The notes below the pieces were generated by a model that was given only the letters and a program-made list of their open reading frames with translations, searched no databases and was not told the DNA's origin. 64,000 nucleotides of DNA from the NCBI RefSeq assembly GCF_050942215.1, contig NZ_CP192056.1, positions 2,728,001 to 2,792,000 of the forward strand, given 5' to 3'. Below, one piece after another: positions 31,800 through 41,946 of the stretch. Positions within the stretch are counted from its first letter, which is position 1. Every line of letters starts with the position of its first letter. The DNA is from Sphaerimonospora sp050942215. GTDB lineage: Bacteria > Actinomycetota > Actinomycetes > Streptosporangiales > Streptosporangiaceae. The position numbers and the translations under genes are program-made.

Positions 31800-32974
31800 C
31801 ACCCCTGGGACGGCGACGGGGGACGATAGCCGACCGACATGACGGGAGCGTCCACGGTGATCTCCTGCCCGTCCTCGAAGCTCAGGGTGAGCTTCACGGT
31901 GTCGCCCTCCCGGAGCCTGCGGGTGAGCGATTCGATCATCACGTGGTAGTGGCCGCGGCTGAAGGTCAGCGTGCTGTGCGGGGGCACCGTGACCGAGGCG
32001 AGATGCCGCATCTTGGTGCCCATGGTCTCGTGCAGCATCGACATCTCGGACACATCGGTGCGGACTCCGGAGAGCACGGCCGGGCGGCCGCCGGAGTTGG
32101 TGATGGTGAAATAGGCGGCGGCGACGTCCGGGGAGGCGGGCTCCGGCACGTACGCGTCCGTCACCCGCAGGTCGCCCGAGCCCGAGGACGGTACGGCCGC
32201 AGAGGCCGACGGCGCCGCCGACGGCGACTTCGATGTGGACGGTGCGGTCGCGGCCGACGGCGGGTTCGGGGCCGTGAGCGGAATACGTTCCAGCAGCCTG
32301 CGCAGATCCGCCGTGAACTCGGCCGACGACGTGCCCGAGCTGAAGATCAGCCGGCCCTGGTGGTCGCCGTCGAAGGCGATGATCTGCCCGCCGTGGGTCA
32401 CCTCGTAGTCGCCGGCCCCGGGCGTTGGCCGCTCCAGGGCGATGCCCACCGATTCGGCCGCCGTCTGAATGGTGGCGAAATCGCCGGTCAGCCCGACGAA
32501 CGAGGAGTCGAACGACGCCAGCCACGACCGGATGACCTCGGGCGTGTCCCGGCCGGGATCCGTGGTGGTGAAGACGACGGAGATCTTGTCCCGGTCCGCC
32601 GCCGGCATCTCCCGCAGCGCCGAGGCGAGGTCGGCCATCGTCGTCGGGCAGATGTCGGGACAGTGGGTGTAGCCGAAGAAGAGCAGGGTGAGGCGCCCCG
32701 CCGTGCGCTCCCGCAGCTTGAACGCCTTGCCGGAGGTGTCGGTCAGCGTCACGTCGGGCTTGGCCAGCGGCTCCTGCAGCCACGTGCCGTGGAACTCCGA
32801 CGATGGCCGGATGAGCCGTACGGGAGGGTCGGCCGCCCCGGTCGAGCCGCCGCATGCGGCGAGCGCGGTGAGCAGCATCAGCGCGGCGAGCAGACGCGGC
32901 ACCGTTGTCCCGCGACGCCGGTTCGCATGGGGGCCGCTGGCTTCACCGCTCGTGATCGGTTGTGCAGACATCAT
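31799..32974 (-). CDS. Sco1/SenC-PCu(A)C fusion copper lipoprotein
   Basis: The 391-residue product has a lipoprotein signal (lipobox LTALAAC). The Sco1 thioredoxin-like domain has copper ligands CPDICP (about 107) and His in YEVTHGG. A Ser/Pro/Thr-rich linker (about 235-260) leads to a PCu(A)C domain with MLHETMGTKMRH (about 311) and HYHVM (about 341). Both domains deliver Cu(I) to cytochrome oxidase CuA; they are usually separate proteins. It is coupled to the DyP peroxidase. The start is one of two adjacent ATGs; a GTG just before the signal peptide is also possible. Confidence 0.9.
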   Translation of the reverse strand: MMSAQPITSGEASGPHANRRRGTTVPRLLAALMLLTALAACGGSTGAADPPVRLIRPSSEFHGTWLQEPLAKPDVTLTDTSGKAFKLRERTAGRLTLLFFGYTHCPDICPTTMADLASALREMPAADRDKISVVFTTTDPGRDTPEVIRSWLASFDSSFVGLTGDFATIQTAAESVGIALERPTPGAGDYEVTHGGQIIAFDGDHQGRLIFSSGTSSAEFTADLRRLLERIPLTAPNPPSAATAPSTSKSPSAAPSASAAVPSSGSGDLRVTDAYVPEPASPDVAAAYFTITNSGGRPAVLSGVRTDVSEMSMLHETMGTKMRHLASVTVPPHSTLTFSRGHYHVMIESLTRRLREGDTVKLTLSFEDGQEITVDAPVMSVGYRPPSPSQG

Positions 32975-33208
32975 GGTTTCATCCGGTTCGGCGGGACAGG
33001 GGGAACCCGAGCTGGGCCGCCATGGCGGGCCAACTGGATGCCGGCTGTGGCGTCAACGGACGTGACCGGTCTGATCGACACCCGGCGCTGTTTGCTCTAC
33101 GCCTTGTAGAATACGGCCTTGTCGCCCTGGTGGGCACACTGGGGCGAGGCGGGACACGGCCCGATGTGAAGACCGGCATCCGGGCGTAGCGAGGCGGAGG
33201 ACGGCACC

Positions 33209-33826
33209 GTGGAGAGCGCAGACTGGGATCGCCGCTATGAGACCAAGGATCTGCTGTGGTCCGCCGGTCCGAACCGGTGGGTCGAGGAAATCGCCGCCGA
33301 GCTGCCGCCCGGCCGTGCGCTGGACCTCGCCGCGGGGGAGGGGCGTAACGCCCTGTGGCTGGCGGAACGGGGCTGGACGGCCACCGCCGTCGACTTCTCC
33401 CCGGTGGCGCTGCGCCGGGCGCGCGTGCTGGCCGCCGACCGGCTCGGTGAAGGCGCCGGCCGGCTGGAGCTCGTCGAGGCCGATCTGAGCGAGTACGTCC
33501 CGGAAGCCGGTGGCTACGACCTGGTGGTCTCCGCCTACTTCCAGGTGGGCGCCGAACTGCGCCGGCAGGTCATGCGCGCGGCGGCCGCCGCGGTGGCCCC
33601 GGGCGGCCTGCTGCTGGTGGTCGCGCATGACAGCGACAACCTGGAGCACGGCGTCGGTGGCCCACAGGACCCGGCGGTCCTCTACACGGCCCACGACGTC
33701 GCGTCCGACATCGACGGTCGCGGCCTGGAGGTCGTACGGGCCGAGACCCGTGGTCGCGAGGTGGAGACCGGCGACGGCCGGCGTACCGCCCTCGACGCAT
33801 TCCTCCTCGCTCGCCGCCCCCGGTAG
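33209..33826 (+). CDS. class I SAM-dependent methyltransferase (TehB/thiopurine-like)
   Basis: The 205-residue protein has the SAM-binding motif LDLAAGEGRNALWLAERG, the acidic motif AVDFSPVALRRAR and a central YDLVVSAYFQV. It resembles small methyltransferases near TehB. The substrate is unknown. GTG 33209 is preceded by GCGGAGG with good spacing. The stop codon lies in a 15-bp duplication (CGGTAGGGCGACGGC twice, about 33821-33850). The following 33827-34109 holds no gene I can support. Confidence 0.88.
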   Translation: MESADWDRRYETKDLLWSAGPNRWVEEIAAELPPGRALDLAAGEGRNALWLAERGWTATAVDFSPVALRRARVLAADRLGEGAGRLELVEADLSEYVPEAGGYDLVVSAYFQVGAELRRQVMRAAAAAVAPGGLLLVVAHDSDNLEHGVGGPQDPAVLYTAHDVASDIDGRGLEVVRAETRGREVETGDGRRTALDAFLLARRPR

Positions 33827-34109
33827 GGCGACGGCCGGTAGGGCGACGGCGGCGGCGGCCACGTGCTCGCCATCGCCCGCTCGACCGGGCCGCCGTCGCC
33901 TCCGGCGCGCCGCCCTGATCGCGTGTGGAGCCGCTCGTGTCGAGGGCACCCGGCGAGCTCGCCCTCGTACCTCCCGGGCCGGTATCTGTCCCGGCTCGCC
34001 GGGGCACTCGGGTAGGCCGACGCGCCAGAGCAGGCGGTCCCCGCCGTCCGGCGGATGTCCTTCCTGGGAAAGGACGTGGCCGGGCCGGATCCGATGACAT
34101 GATCGCAGG

Positions 34110-34583
34110 GTGGCGATCCAGGTGTCGGTCTGCGGGCCGCGAGACTGCACGGGCGAGGACGAGCGCAACGCGCGTGAGGTCGGCAGGTTGCTGGCCGAGC
34201 GCGGTGCGGTGGTGATCTGCGGCGGCTACACCGGCGTGATGGCCGCCGTCGCCGCCGGGGCGCGTTCGGCCGGCGGGACCGTCGTCGGCATCCTGTCCCG
34301 GCCCGACCGTGAGCACGCCGACCCCGACCTGAGCATCGTGATCCCCACCGGGGTCGGCGAGGCACGCAACACCATCATCGTCAACTCCGGCGACGCCGTG
34401 ATCGTCATCGGCGGCTCCTGGGGCACGCTGTCCGAGCTCGCCCTGGCCATGCGTCACGGCCGCGTCCCCGTGGTCCAGCTCGGCGGCTGGCGGCTGCTCG
34501 ACCGGGACGGTCGTCCCGTCCCGGGCGTACGGCACGCCTCCTCACCCGTGCAGGCCTTGCGTCTCACCGGCCTGTGGCCCTGA
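34110..34583 (+). CDS. TIGR00725/LOG-like family protein
   Basis: The 157-residue protein has the Rossmann-like lysine-decarboxylase-like fold. Its motifs are ICGGYTGVMAAVAAGA and GGSWGTLSELALAM, matching the PGGxGTxxE nucleotide/ribose site of LOG proteins in modified form. LOG enzymes hydrolyse cytokinin nucleotides; the activity of this subgroup is unclear. The start is GTG 34110, with no clear ribosome site. A 15-bp tandem repeat follows its stop codon. Confidence 0.82.
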   Translation: MAIQVSVCGPRDCTGEDERNAREVGRLLAERGAVVICGGYTGVMAAVAAGARSAGGTVVGILSRPDREHADPDLSIVIPTGVGEARNTIIVNSGDAVIVIGGSWGTLSELALAMRHGRVPVVQLGGWRLLDRDGRPVPGVRHASSPVQALRLTGLWP

Positions 34584-34605
34584 CCTCCTCTCGCCGGGCG
34601 GTGCC

Positions 34606-34730
34606 GAACCGGGCCCCGCGGAGCCGGGCCCCGCGGAGCCGGGCCCCGTGGAACCGGCGCCTGTGGAACCGGCGCCTGTGGAGCCGGCGCCTGTGGAGCC
34701 GGCGCCTGTGGAGCCGGGCCACGCGGTCGG
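34606..34730. repeat. about eight 15-bp tandem repeats
   Basis: Units GGGCCCCGCGGAGCC, GGGCCCCGTGGAACC and GGCGCCTGTGGAGCC follow each other with a 15-bp period. They could encode a pentapeptide (EPAPV) on the plus strand, but no start or conserved domain supports a gene. They fill the gap between the LOG-like gene and rtcB. Confidence 0.85.
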
Positions 34731-34825
34731 GCGCCGTTCCCGGCGGCCTCCACCTGTCCGGGACACGGTGGCGCCGCCGCCTCAAGCATCGAGCCCGGGT
34801 TCCACGCGAGGTCGTCCCCGACTGA

Positions 34826-35980
34826 TCAGCCCTTGTAGTTGAACACCTGCCGGAGCGTGTGCCGGATCTCGACCAGGTCCTTCTGATCGGCCATCACCCG
34901 GTCGATCGGCTTGTACGCCTCCGGGTGCTCGTCGACGAGGGAGGCGGCCCGGTCGGCATTCCAGGTCCGCCCGCGCATCGCCTCGGTGAGCGACCCGGCC
35001 GACAGCTCCCGCTTGGCCCGGCTCCGCGACATCCGGCGGCCGGCGCCGTGTGAGCAGGAGTTGTACGAGGCCGGGTTGCCGCGGCCGCGCACGATGTACG
35101 ACCTCGTCCCCATCGACCCGGGAATGACGCCCTCATCACCTTGGTCGGCCTTGATGGCCCCCTTACGGGTGATCCACAGCTCCCTGCCGTGATGCGTCTC
35201 CATCTGGGTGAAGTTGTGATGGCAGTTGATCGTCCGCACCCGGGCGCCCCTGCCGACGACGCGGAACAGGGCCTCGACCAGCACCCGGTCCATCCGCGCC
35301 CGCGAAGCCATGGCGTACCGCTGAGACCACAGCATGTCCTCGATGTACGCCTTGAACTCCGGCGTCCCCTGCGAGAAGTAGGCGAGGTCGGGGTCCTCCA
35401 ACCCGACGAGACCCCGCCTCATCAGCTTCTTGGCCTCGACGATGTGCCTGGTGGCGAGCTGGTTGCCGATGCCGCGCGAGCCGGAGTGCAGCACGGTCCA
35501 GACCCGGTCCCGCTCGTCCAGGCAGACCTCGACGAAGTGGTTGCCGGACCCGAGCGTGCCGAACTGGGTGGCCACCGTCTTCTCCTGCTTGGGGGTCAGA
35601 TCGGTGTGCGGCAGGCCGAGCTCGCCGAGGGCCCGGTCGACGGCGCGGTCGCCGTGCCCCTTGCCGACACCCGCCGGGATGCGCCGCTCCACCAGTGGCA
35701 TCAGCGCGTCGAGGGTGCCGGGCAGGTCGGCGGCGGTGAGCGTCGTCTCGGTCGCGATCATGCCGCAGCCGATGTCGACGCCGACCGCTGCCGGGATGAC
35801 GGCGCCCTCGGTGGGGATCACGGACCCGACGGTCGCCCCGATGCCGATGTGCGCGTCCGGCATGAGCGCCACGTGACCCGACACGATCGGCAGGCGGGCG
35901 GTTCTGGCGGCCTGCTCGATCGTGCCCGCGTCGATCTCGCTCGCCCAGGACAGGAGGTTGTGTGCTACCTCGTTCGGCAT
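34826..35980 (-). CDS. rtcB: RtcB-family RNA ligase
   Basis: This 384-residue protein matches RtcB, the GTP- and Mn-dependent ligase that joins 2',3'-cyclic phosphate to 5'-hydroxyl RNA ends. Metal-binding VGVDIGCGM, GSGNHF and HSGSRGIGNQ are present, and the GMP-accepting His is likely in SCSHGAGRRMSR. ATG 35980 is preferred because AAGGGG precedes it by 7 bases; ATG 36007 adds 9 residues. No archease or RtcR gene is nearby. The last residues run close to the tandem repeat region. Confidence 0.93.
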   Translation of the reverse strand: MPNEVAHNLLSWASEIDAGTIEQAARTARLPIVSGHVALMPDAHIGIGATVGSVIPTEGAVIPAAVGVDIGCGMIATETTLTAADLPGTLDALMPLVERRIPAGVGKGHGDRAVDRALGELGLPHTDLTPKQEKTVATQFGTLGSGNHFVEVCLDERDRVWTVLHSGSRGIGNQLATRHIVEAKKLMRRGLVGLEDPDLAYFSQGTPEFKAYIEDMLWSQRYAMASRARMDRVLVEALFRVVGRGARVRTINCHHNFTQMETHHGRELWITRKGAIKADQGDEGVIPGSMGTRSYIVRGRGNPASYNSCSHGAGRRMSRSRAKRELSAGSLTEAMRGRTWNADRAASLVDEHPEAYKPIDRVMADQKDLVEIRHTLRQVFNYKG

Positions 35981-36158
35981 GTCGATCCCCTTCTTCCCGA
36001 GATCCACTCTGCCGAGATTCCCCGTCGTTTCCCACCGATTTTTTCTCCGGCCAGGTCAGGCGGCCGATCGGCCCCGGCCATGCCGATCATGGGGAATCCC
36101 GGTGTGGCGGGGGAGGTTGCCCGGACAGGTGGACTGCCGCACCGTCGGCGGCAGGCCG

Positions 36159-36164
36159 TAGGCT
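36159..36164 (+). promoter_or_regulatory. -10 element TAGGCT of the moaA operon
   Basis: TAGGCT lies 33 bp before the TTG start, which leaves room for a leader with the GGGAGG ribosome site. It matches -10 elements seen at other genes here. Confidence 0.45.
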
Positions 36165-36191
36165 GAGGGTTCTCGCACAAGGGAGGTCATC

Positions 36192-37181
36192 TTGCTGGTC
36201 GACTCCTTCGGCCGGGTCGCGACCGATCTGCGGGTGTCGCTGACTGACCGGTGCAACCTGCGCTGCACATACTGTATGCCCCCCGAGGGCCTCGACTGGC
36301 TGCCCAAACCCGATCTGCTGACCGCCGAGGAGATCGTCCGCCTGGTGCGACTCGGCGTGGAGCGGCTGGGCATCACCGAGGTGCGCTTCACCGGCGGCGA
36401 ACCGCTGCTCCGCCGGGAACTGCCGCAGATCGTCGCTGCGGCGGCCGCGCTGCGCCCGCGCCCCCAGATCTCGCTGACCACGAACGGCATCGGTCTCGCC
36501 CGGCTGGCCGGGGTTCTCGCCGAGGCGGGGCTCGACCGCGTCAACGTCTCCCTCGACACGCTCGACCGCGAGGTGTTCGTACGGCTCGCGCACCGCGATC
36601 GGCTGCGGGACGTGCTCGACGGCCTGGCGGCGGCCGACGAGGCCGGGCTCACCCCGGTCAAGGTGAACGCCGTGCTGATGCGGGGGATCAACGACGCCGA
36701 GGCGGTCCCGCTGCTGAGTTACTGCCTGGAGCGGGGTTACGAGCTGCGGTTCATCGAGCAGATGCCGCTCGACGCCCAGCACGGCTGGCGGCGTGAGGAC
36801 ATGGTCACAGCCGACGAGATCATCGGCCTGCTCAAGGACTCCTTCGACCTCACCGATGACGACCCGGCCGCACGGGGCAGCGCGCCGGCCGAGTTGTTCC
36901 TCGTGAACGGTGGTCCGGCCCGGGTCGGCGTGATCGGTTCCGTCACCCGCCCCTTCTGCGGCACCTGCGACCGCGTCCGCCTCACCGCCGACGGTCAGAT
37001 CCGCAACTGCCTGTTCGCCACGGAGGAGTCCGATCTCCGTACGGCACTGCGCTCGGGGGCCTCCGACGACGACCTGGCCGAGCGGTGGACGGCGGCGGTG
37101 GCGCGCAAGAAGGCCGGGCACGGCATCGACGACCCCGGCTTCCTCCAGCCGGCGCGGCCCATGTCGGCCATCGGCGGCTGA
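36192..37181 (+). CDS. moaA: GTP 3',8-cyclase MoaA (molybdenum cofactor)
   Basis: The 329-residue radical-SAM enzyme has its first 4Fe-4S site in CNLRCTYC (Cys 21, 25, 28). The second C-terminal cluster is in CGTCDRVRLTADGQIRNC. The essential C-terminal GG ends the protein. It converts GTP to the first molybdopterin precursor. TTG 36192 is chosen because GGGAGG precedes it by 6 bases. A mobA gene and a DUF6457 gene follow closely, forming a cofactor operon. Confidence 0.96.
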   Translation: MLVDSFGRVATDLRVSLTDRCNLRCTYCMPPEGLDWLPKPDLLTAEEIVRLVRLGVERLGITEVRFTGGEPLLRRELPQIVAAAAALRPRPQISLTTNGIGLARLAGVLAEAGLDRVNVSLDTLDREVFVRLAHRDRLRDVLDGLAAADEAGLTPVKVNAVLMRGINDAEAVPLLSYCLERGYELRFIEQMPLDAQHGWRREDMVTADEIIGLLKDSFDLTDDDPAARGSAPAELFLVNGGPARVGVIGSVTRPFCGTCDRVRLTADGQIRNCLFATEESDLRTALRSGASDDDLAERWTAAVARKKAGHGIDDPGFLQPARPMSAIGG

Positions 37182-37195
37182 TCACGGGACCGGCC

Positions 37196-37864
37196 ATGAA
37201 CGACGACGCCCGGGACGAGATCGGCCACGACGCCGTGATCCTGGCCGGTGGACGGGCGAGCCGGCTCGGCGGCCTGGACAAGCCGGGCACCCTCGTCGGC
37301 GGCGTGCCCCTCATCGAGTGGGTGGCCGCGGCCGTGGCCGGCGCCCGCACGCTGGTCGTCGTCGGCCCCGAGAGGACGCCGGCGGACAGTGGCACCTCCC
37401 GGGCCGTCCGCACGCGCGCGATCTTCACCAGGGAGGACCCGCCGGGCTCCGGCCCGATCCCGGCGCTGCGCGCGGGCCTCGCCGAGGTCACCGCCGCGTG
37501 GGTGGTCCTGCTCGCCGCCGACCTGCCGTTCCTCGAGTCCGCGCACGTGACGGCGCTGCTGCGGCGGGCCGCCGCCGCTGAGGCCGCCGGTGCCGTACTC
37601 GTGGACGACGGCGGCAGGGAGCAGTGGCTGACCGGCGCCTGGCGCACCGCCGTGCTCACGGACGCACTGCGCGCCTATACGGGCGGTTCGCTGCGCGGCC
37701 TGCTCGGCCCGCTGGGGCCAGTGCCGGTCCGGCTGCCCGCCGGACGGGGCGGACGCGCGCCGTGGTTCGATTGCGACACGATGGGCGATCTCAGGACGGC
37801 CGACGGCCTCAGGACGGCCGGCGGGACGGGCCGGGAGCGAGAGAGAGACGAGGAGCAGGCGTGA
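37196..37864 (+). CDS. mobA: molybdenum cofactor guanylyltransferase MobA-like
   Basis: The 222-residue protein has the nucleotidyltransferase start AVILAGGRASRLGGLDKP and the metal-binding LLAADLPFL. The C-terminal WFDCDTMGDLRTA is typical of MobA. It should attach GMP to molybdopterin. It starts 14 bp after moaA, and its stop overlaps the next gene as GTGA. The C-terminal tail (RTADGLRTAGG, then charged residues) is extended by a small internal duplication. Confidence 0.9.
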   Translation: MNDDARDEIGHDAVILAGGRASRLGGLDKPGTLVGGVPLIEWVAAAVAGARTLVVVGPERTPADSGTSRAVRTRAIFTREDPPGSGPIPALRAGLAEVTAAWVVLLAADLPFLESAHVTALLRRAAAAEAAGAVLVDDGGREQWLTGAWRTAVLTDALRAYTGGSLRGLLGPLGPVPVRLPAGRGGRAPWFDCDTMGDLRTADGLRTAGGTGRERERDEEQA

Positions 37865-38118
37865 ACGTGCTGGAGGAATGGACCGCGCTGGTCTGCCGGG
37901 AGCTGGGCGTGGACCCCGCCCTGCTGGACCGGGCCGCTGTGCTCGACCTGACCAAGGACGTCGCCCACGGCGTCGCCCGGCCGGCGGCGCCGCTGACGGC
38001 CTATCTGCTCGGGCTGGCCCAGGGGGCCGGTACGGCCCCGCCGGACGCGCTGGAGCTGCTGTCCCGCATGGCGGGCGACTGGGAGAAGGCCACAGCCGAA
38101 ACACGCGAAGATTCTTGA
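37861..38118 (+). CDS. DUF6457 protein
   Basis: This 85-residue helical protein has LDLTKDVAHGVARPAAPLTAYLLGLA, the hallmark (given in part) of the DUF6457 family regularly encoded after MobA. It may assist molybdenum-cofactor handling, but no activity is established. GTG 37861 overlaps the mobA stop (GTGA), so translation is coupled. Confidence 0.88.
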   Translation: MNVLEEWTALVCRELGVDPALLDRAAVLDLTKDVAHGVARPAAPLTAYLLGLAQGAGTAPPDALELLSRMAGDWEKATAETREDS

Positions 38119-38187
38119 CAATACAAAAAATTGTTCGAAAATCGGGACGAAAAACTCTGAATAACAACCGCATTGAGATAGGGCGGG

Positions 38188-38306
38188 AAAAAGGGGGCGG
38201 CGCCGGGTGGTTACGGGGGCAAACCACCCGGCGCCGCATCATCGGCGTTCCGACGGGGGCCCGGAACGCCGGTACCAGCGCTCCGACGGGGGACCAGAGC
38301 GCTTGG
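38188..38306 (-). ncRNA. 6C-like small RNA with C-rich hairpin loops and terminator
   Basis: On the minus strand three hairpins follow in order: stems at 38277-38303, 38244-38270 and 38197-38237. Each presents CCCCCGT in its loop. The last is a perfect 16-bp stem, followed by CCCC and five U residues, a good intrinsic terminator. Upstream are TTGACG (38342-38337) and TACAGT or TGTACA near 38318-38311 as promoter elements. C-rich paired hairpins plus a terminator define the actinobacterial 6C sRNA family. These loops have five C rather than six. Confidence 0.7.
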
Positions 38307-38349
38307 CTAAACTGTACACCTCTAACCCTTGGATTGCGTCAAGAGTTTG

Positions 38350-38682
38350 TCACGACCCGATCTCGCGTCGATGGCGTGGTATCTCGTTTTGGTTAGGTGA
38401 GGTCATGTCCTGGACAGGCGGGACGTCCTTGCCTCGTTGATTGGCCCCGATCACGGCAACGTATGGCAAAAGAACCGCGCCGGCGACGAGTAGCAGCTTG
38501 ACGGGCCAGGGAGCCGGTAGGGCCACCGCGAGGAGGAGACAGACCAGCCGGATGCCCATCTTGATCAGATAGCTGCGCTCGCGGCGCCTGATGTCATCGG
38601 TGAGCGACGGTTGGGCGTCCGTGACCTGATGAACGACGCTCCGGTGCCGTCGCGACTCGCGCCTTCGATTCACGCTCTCCAC
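38350..38682 (-). CDS. DUF3099 membrane protein
   Basis: The 110-residue protein has the DUF3099 core QVTDAQPSLTDDIRRRERSY followed by two membrane helices (IRLVCLLLAVALPA and KLLLVAGAVLLPYVAVI). Function is unknown. The GTG at 38682 gives a basic N-terminal tail; a shorter start is possible. It lies directly upstream of the 6C-like RNA on the same strand and is divergent from dodecin. Confidence 0.88.
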   Translation of the reverse strand: MESVNRRRESRRHRSVVHQVTDAQPSLTDDIRRRERSYLIKMGIRLVCLLLAVALPAPWPVKLLLVAGAVLLPYVAVIGANQRGKDVPPVQDMTSPNQNEIPRHRREIGS

Positions 38683-38757
38683 CGTAACCCGCCCGGGGGC
38701 GGACGGTCATATGGCGATACGATCACCAGAGGCGAAACACTCCACAGGAGGACGAAG

Positions 38758-38973
38758 ATGTCGGATCGCACCTATCGGGTGACCGAGATTGTCGGAACCT
38801 CGACGGAGAGCGTCGATCAGGCCATCGGCAACGGCATCCGGCGGGCCGCCCAGACCCTGCGGCACCTGGACTGGTTCGAGGTGACCGAGATACGCGGGCA
38901 GATCGTCGACGGCGAGGTGGCCCACTTCCAGGTCGGCATGAAAGTGGGCTTCCGCCTCGAAGACGCGGGCTGA
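38758..38973 (+). CDS. dodecin
   Basis: The 71-residue protein is a typical dodecin, a small flavin-binding protein that assembles as a dodecamer for flavin storage. The segments YRVTEIVGTSTESVDQAI and HLDWFEVTEIRGQI (flavin-stacking Trp) are diagnostic. AGGAGG lies 7 bases before the ATG. It stands alone between DUF3099 and pmbA. Confidence 0.95.
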   Translation: MSDRTYRVTEIVGTSTESVDQAIGNGIRRAAQTLRHLDWFEVTEIRGQIVDGEVAHFQVGMKVGFRLEDAG

Positions 38974-38996
38974 TCCGGCCCGGCGACCGCGGCCGA

Positions 38997-40375
38997 TCAG
39001 TTCGCCCGGCTCACCGTCGACATGTTGAAGTCGGGCACGCGTACCGGCGGCATGACGGCGCGGGTGAAGTAGTCGCTCCACTCCCGGGGCAGCGTCTGCC
39101 CGCTCGCGCCCACCTCGGTCAGACGGCCGAGCAGGTCGACCGGTGACTCGTTGAATCGGAAGTTGTTGACCTCCCCGACGACCTCGCCGTCCTCAACGAG
39201 ATAAACGCCGTCCCTGGTCAGGCCGGTCAGCAGCAGCGTCTGCGGATCGACCTCGCGGATGTACCACAGGCAGGTCAGCAGCAGGCCGCGCTGGGTGCCG
39301 GAGATCATCTCCTCCAGGGAGCGGCCTCCCTCCGGCCCCGTCATGACGAGGTTGTCGATGCGCGGGGTGGCGGCCAGCCCGGTCAGCCCGGCGGAGTGCC
39401 GGGTCTGCACGAGACCGGTCAGCGTGCCGCCGGAGATCCAGTCGGTTGCGCCGAGCGCGAGGCCGTTGTCGAACACCGAGTCCTCCCGGCTGGAGGTGTG
39501 CGCGACCACGAACGGCGCGCACTCGATGCCGGGATGCGCGGGGTCGCTGTAGAGCCGCAGCGGCAGCTCCGACAGCCGCTCGCCGACCCGCGTGCCGCCG
39601 CCCGGCCTGGAGAAAACCGTCCGCCCGTCGGCCGCGTCACGGGCGCCGGCCGACCAGTACGTATAGATCATCAGATCGGCGACGGCGGTGGGCGGCAGGA
39701 TCGTCTCGTACCGCCCGGCGTCCAGGGCGATCCGGCGCTTGGCCCACTCCAGCCGCTGGGCCAGCGTGGCGTCGAGCGCGGCCACGTCCACGTCACGGAA
39801 GTCCCGGGTGGCGACACCCGTCCAGGCGGAACGCGACATGTCACCCGATTTCGCGTTGAGCTCCAGCCGTCCCGTGGGCTGGTCGTGCCGCAGCCGCAGA
39901 CCGGTGGACGACCCGACGAACGTCGACGTCAGCGTGTGCTCGGCGAAGCCGTACAGCCTCCGGCCGGACGTCTCGGCGGCGGCGAACGACCGGCCGAGCG
40001 CGGGCGCGAAGTCGCTGAACACCTCGATCGTCGTCGGCTCGACCGCCCGGTCCCACCCGGCGGACGCCGTACCGGCGACGAGCGGCAGCGCGTCCTCGGA
40101 CGGCTGCGCCTCGCGCGCGGCCCGGTCGGCCGCCGCCACCACGTCGGCGAGCTGGTCGGCCCGTACGGCGGAGCGGGACACCACGCCCACGCCACGCCCG
40201 ACGACCGAGATCACGGTGAGCCGCGACGAACGGGCGACGCCGTTCGTGGTCAGCGTGTTGCCGGCGAAGCGCAGGTTGGCGGTGGAACCCTCGTCCGCGA
40301 TCACGATGCGGTCGTCGGCCCCGCTCATCGCGAGCGCGCGCTCCACCGTCTCCTGCGGTGTGGTCACCACGTCGC

Positions 40376-40379
<4 letters not shown>
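38997..40379 (-). CDS. pmbA: TldE/PmbA-type metallopeptidase subunit
   Basis: The 460-residue protein is the non-metal-binding partner of TldD; it lacks HExxxH. TldD/TldE complexes degrade unfolded peptides and mature some ribosomally made peptides such as microcin B17. Landmarks include LRFAGNTLTTNG and the C-terminal GEVNNFRFNESP. The GTG start overlaps the tldD stop as GTGA, so equal synthesis is expected. A role in leader cleavage for the lanthipeptide cluster is possible but has no direct support. Confidence 0.93.
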
Positions 40380-41875
<1,496 letters not shown>

Positions 41876-41933
41876 GATCCTAACCCTGTGATCTTGTGCT
41901 CAGCGGACAAGTGGCCTACCCCCGGGTAGCCGA

Positions 41934-41939
41934 TACCGT
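41934..41939 (+). promoter_or_regulatory. -10 element TACCGT of fabG (leaderless promoter)
   Basis: TACCGT ends 7 bases before the fabG ATG and no ribosome site is present, so the mRNA probably starts at the ATG. A near-palindrome CTACCCCCGGGTAG at 41916-41929 overlaps the spacer region and could be an operator. Confidence 0.45.
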
Positions 41940-41946
41940 CGCTTGC

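Noticed and set aside
34648..34842. 64-residue EPAPV-repeat protein
   Set aside because: No ribosome site or conserved part; the frame comes from a 15-bp tandem repeat and runs into the end of rtcB.
41889..41906. another copy of the GTGATCTTG repeat
   Set aside because: Only GTGATCTTG matches; the CTCGCAG half and the 53-bp spacing are absent, so chance is likely.
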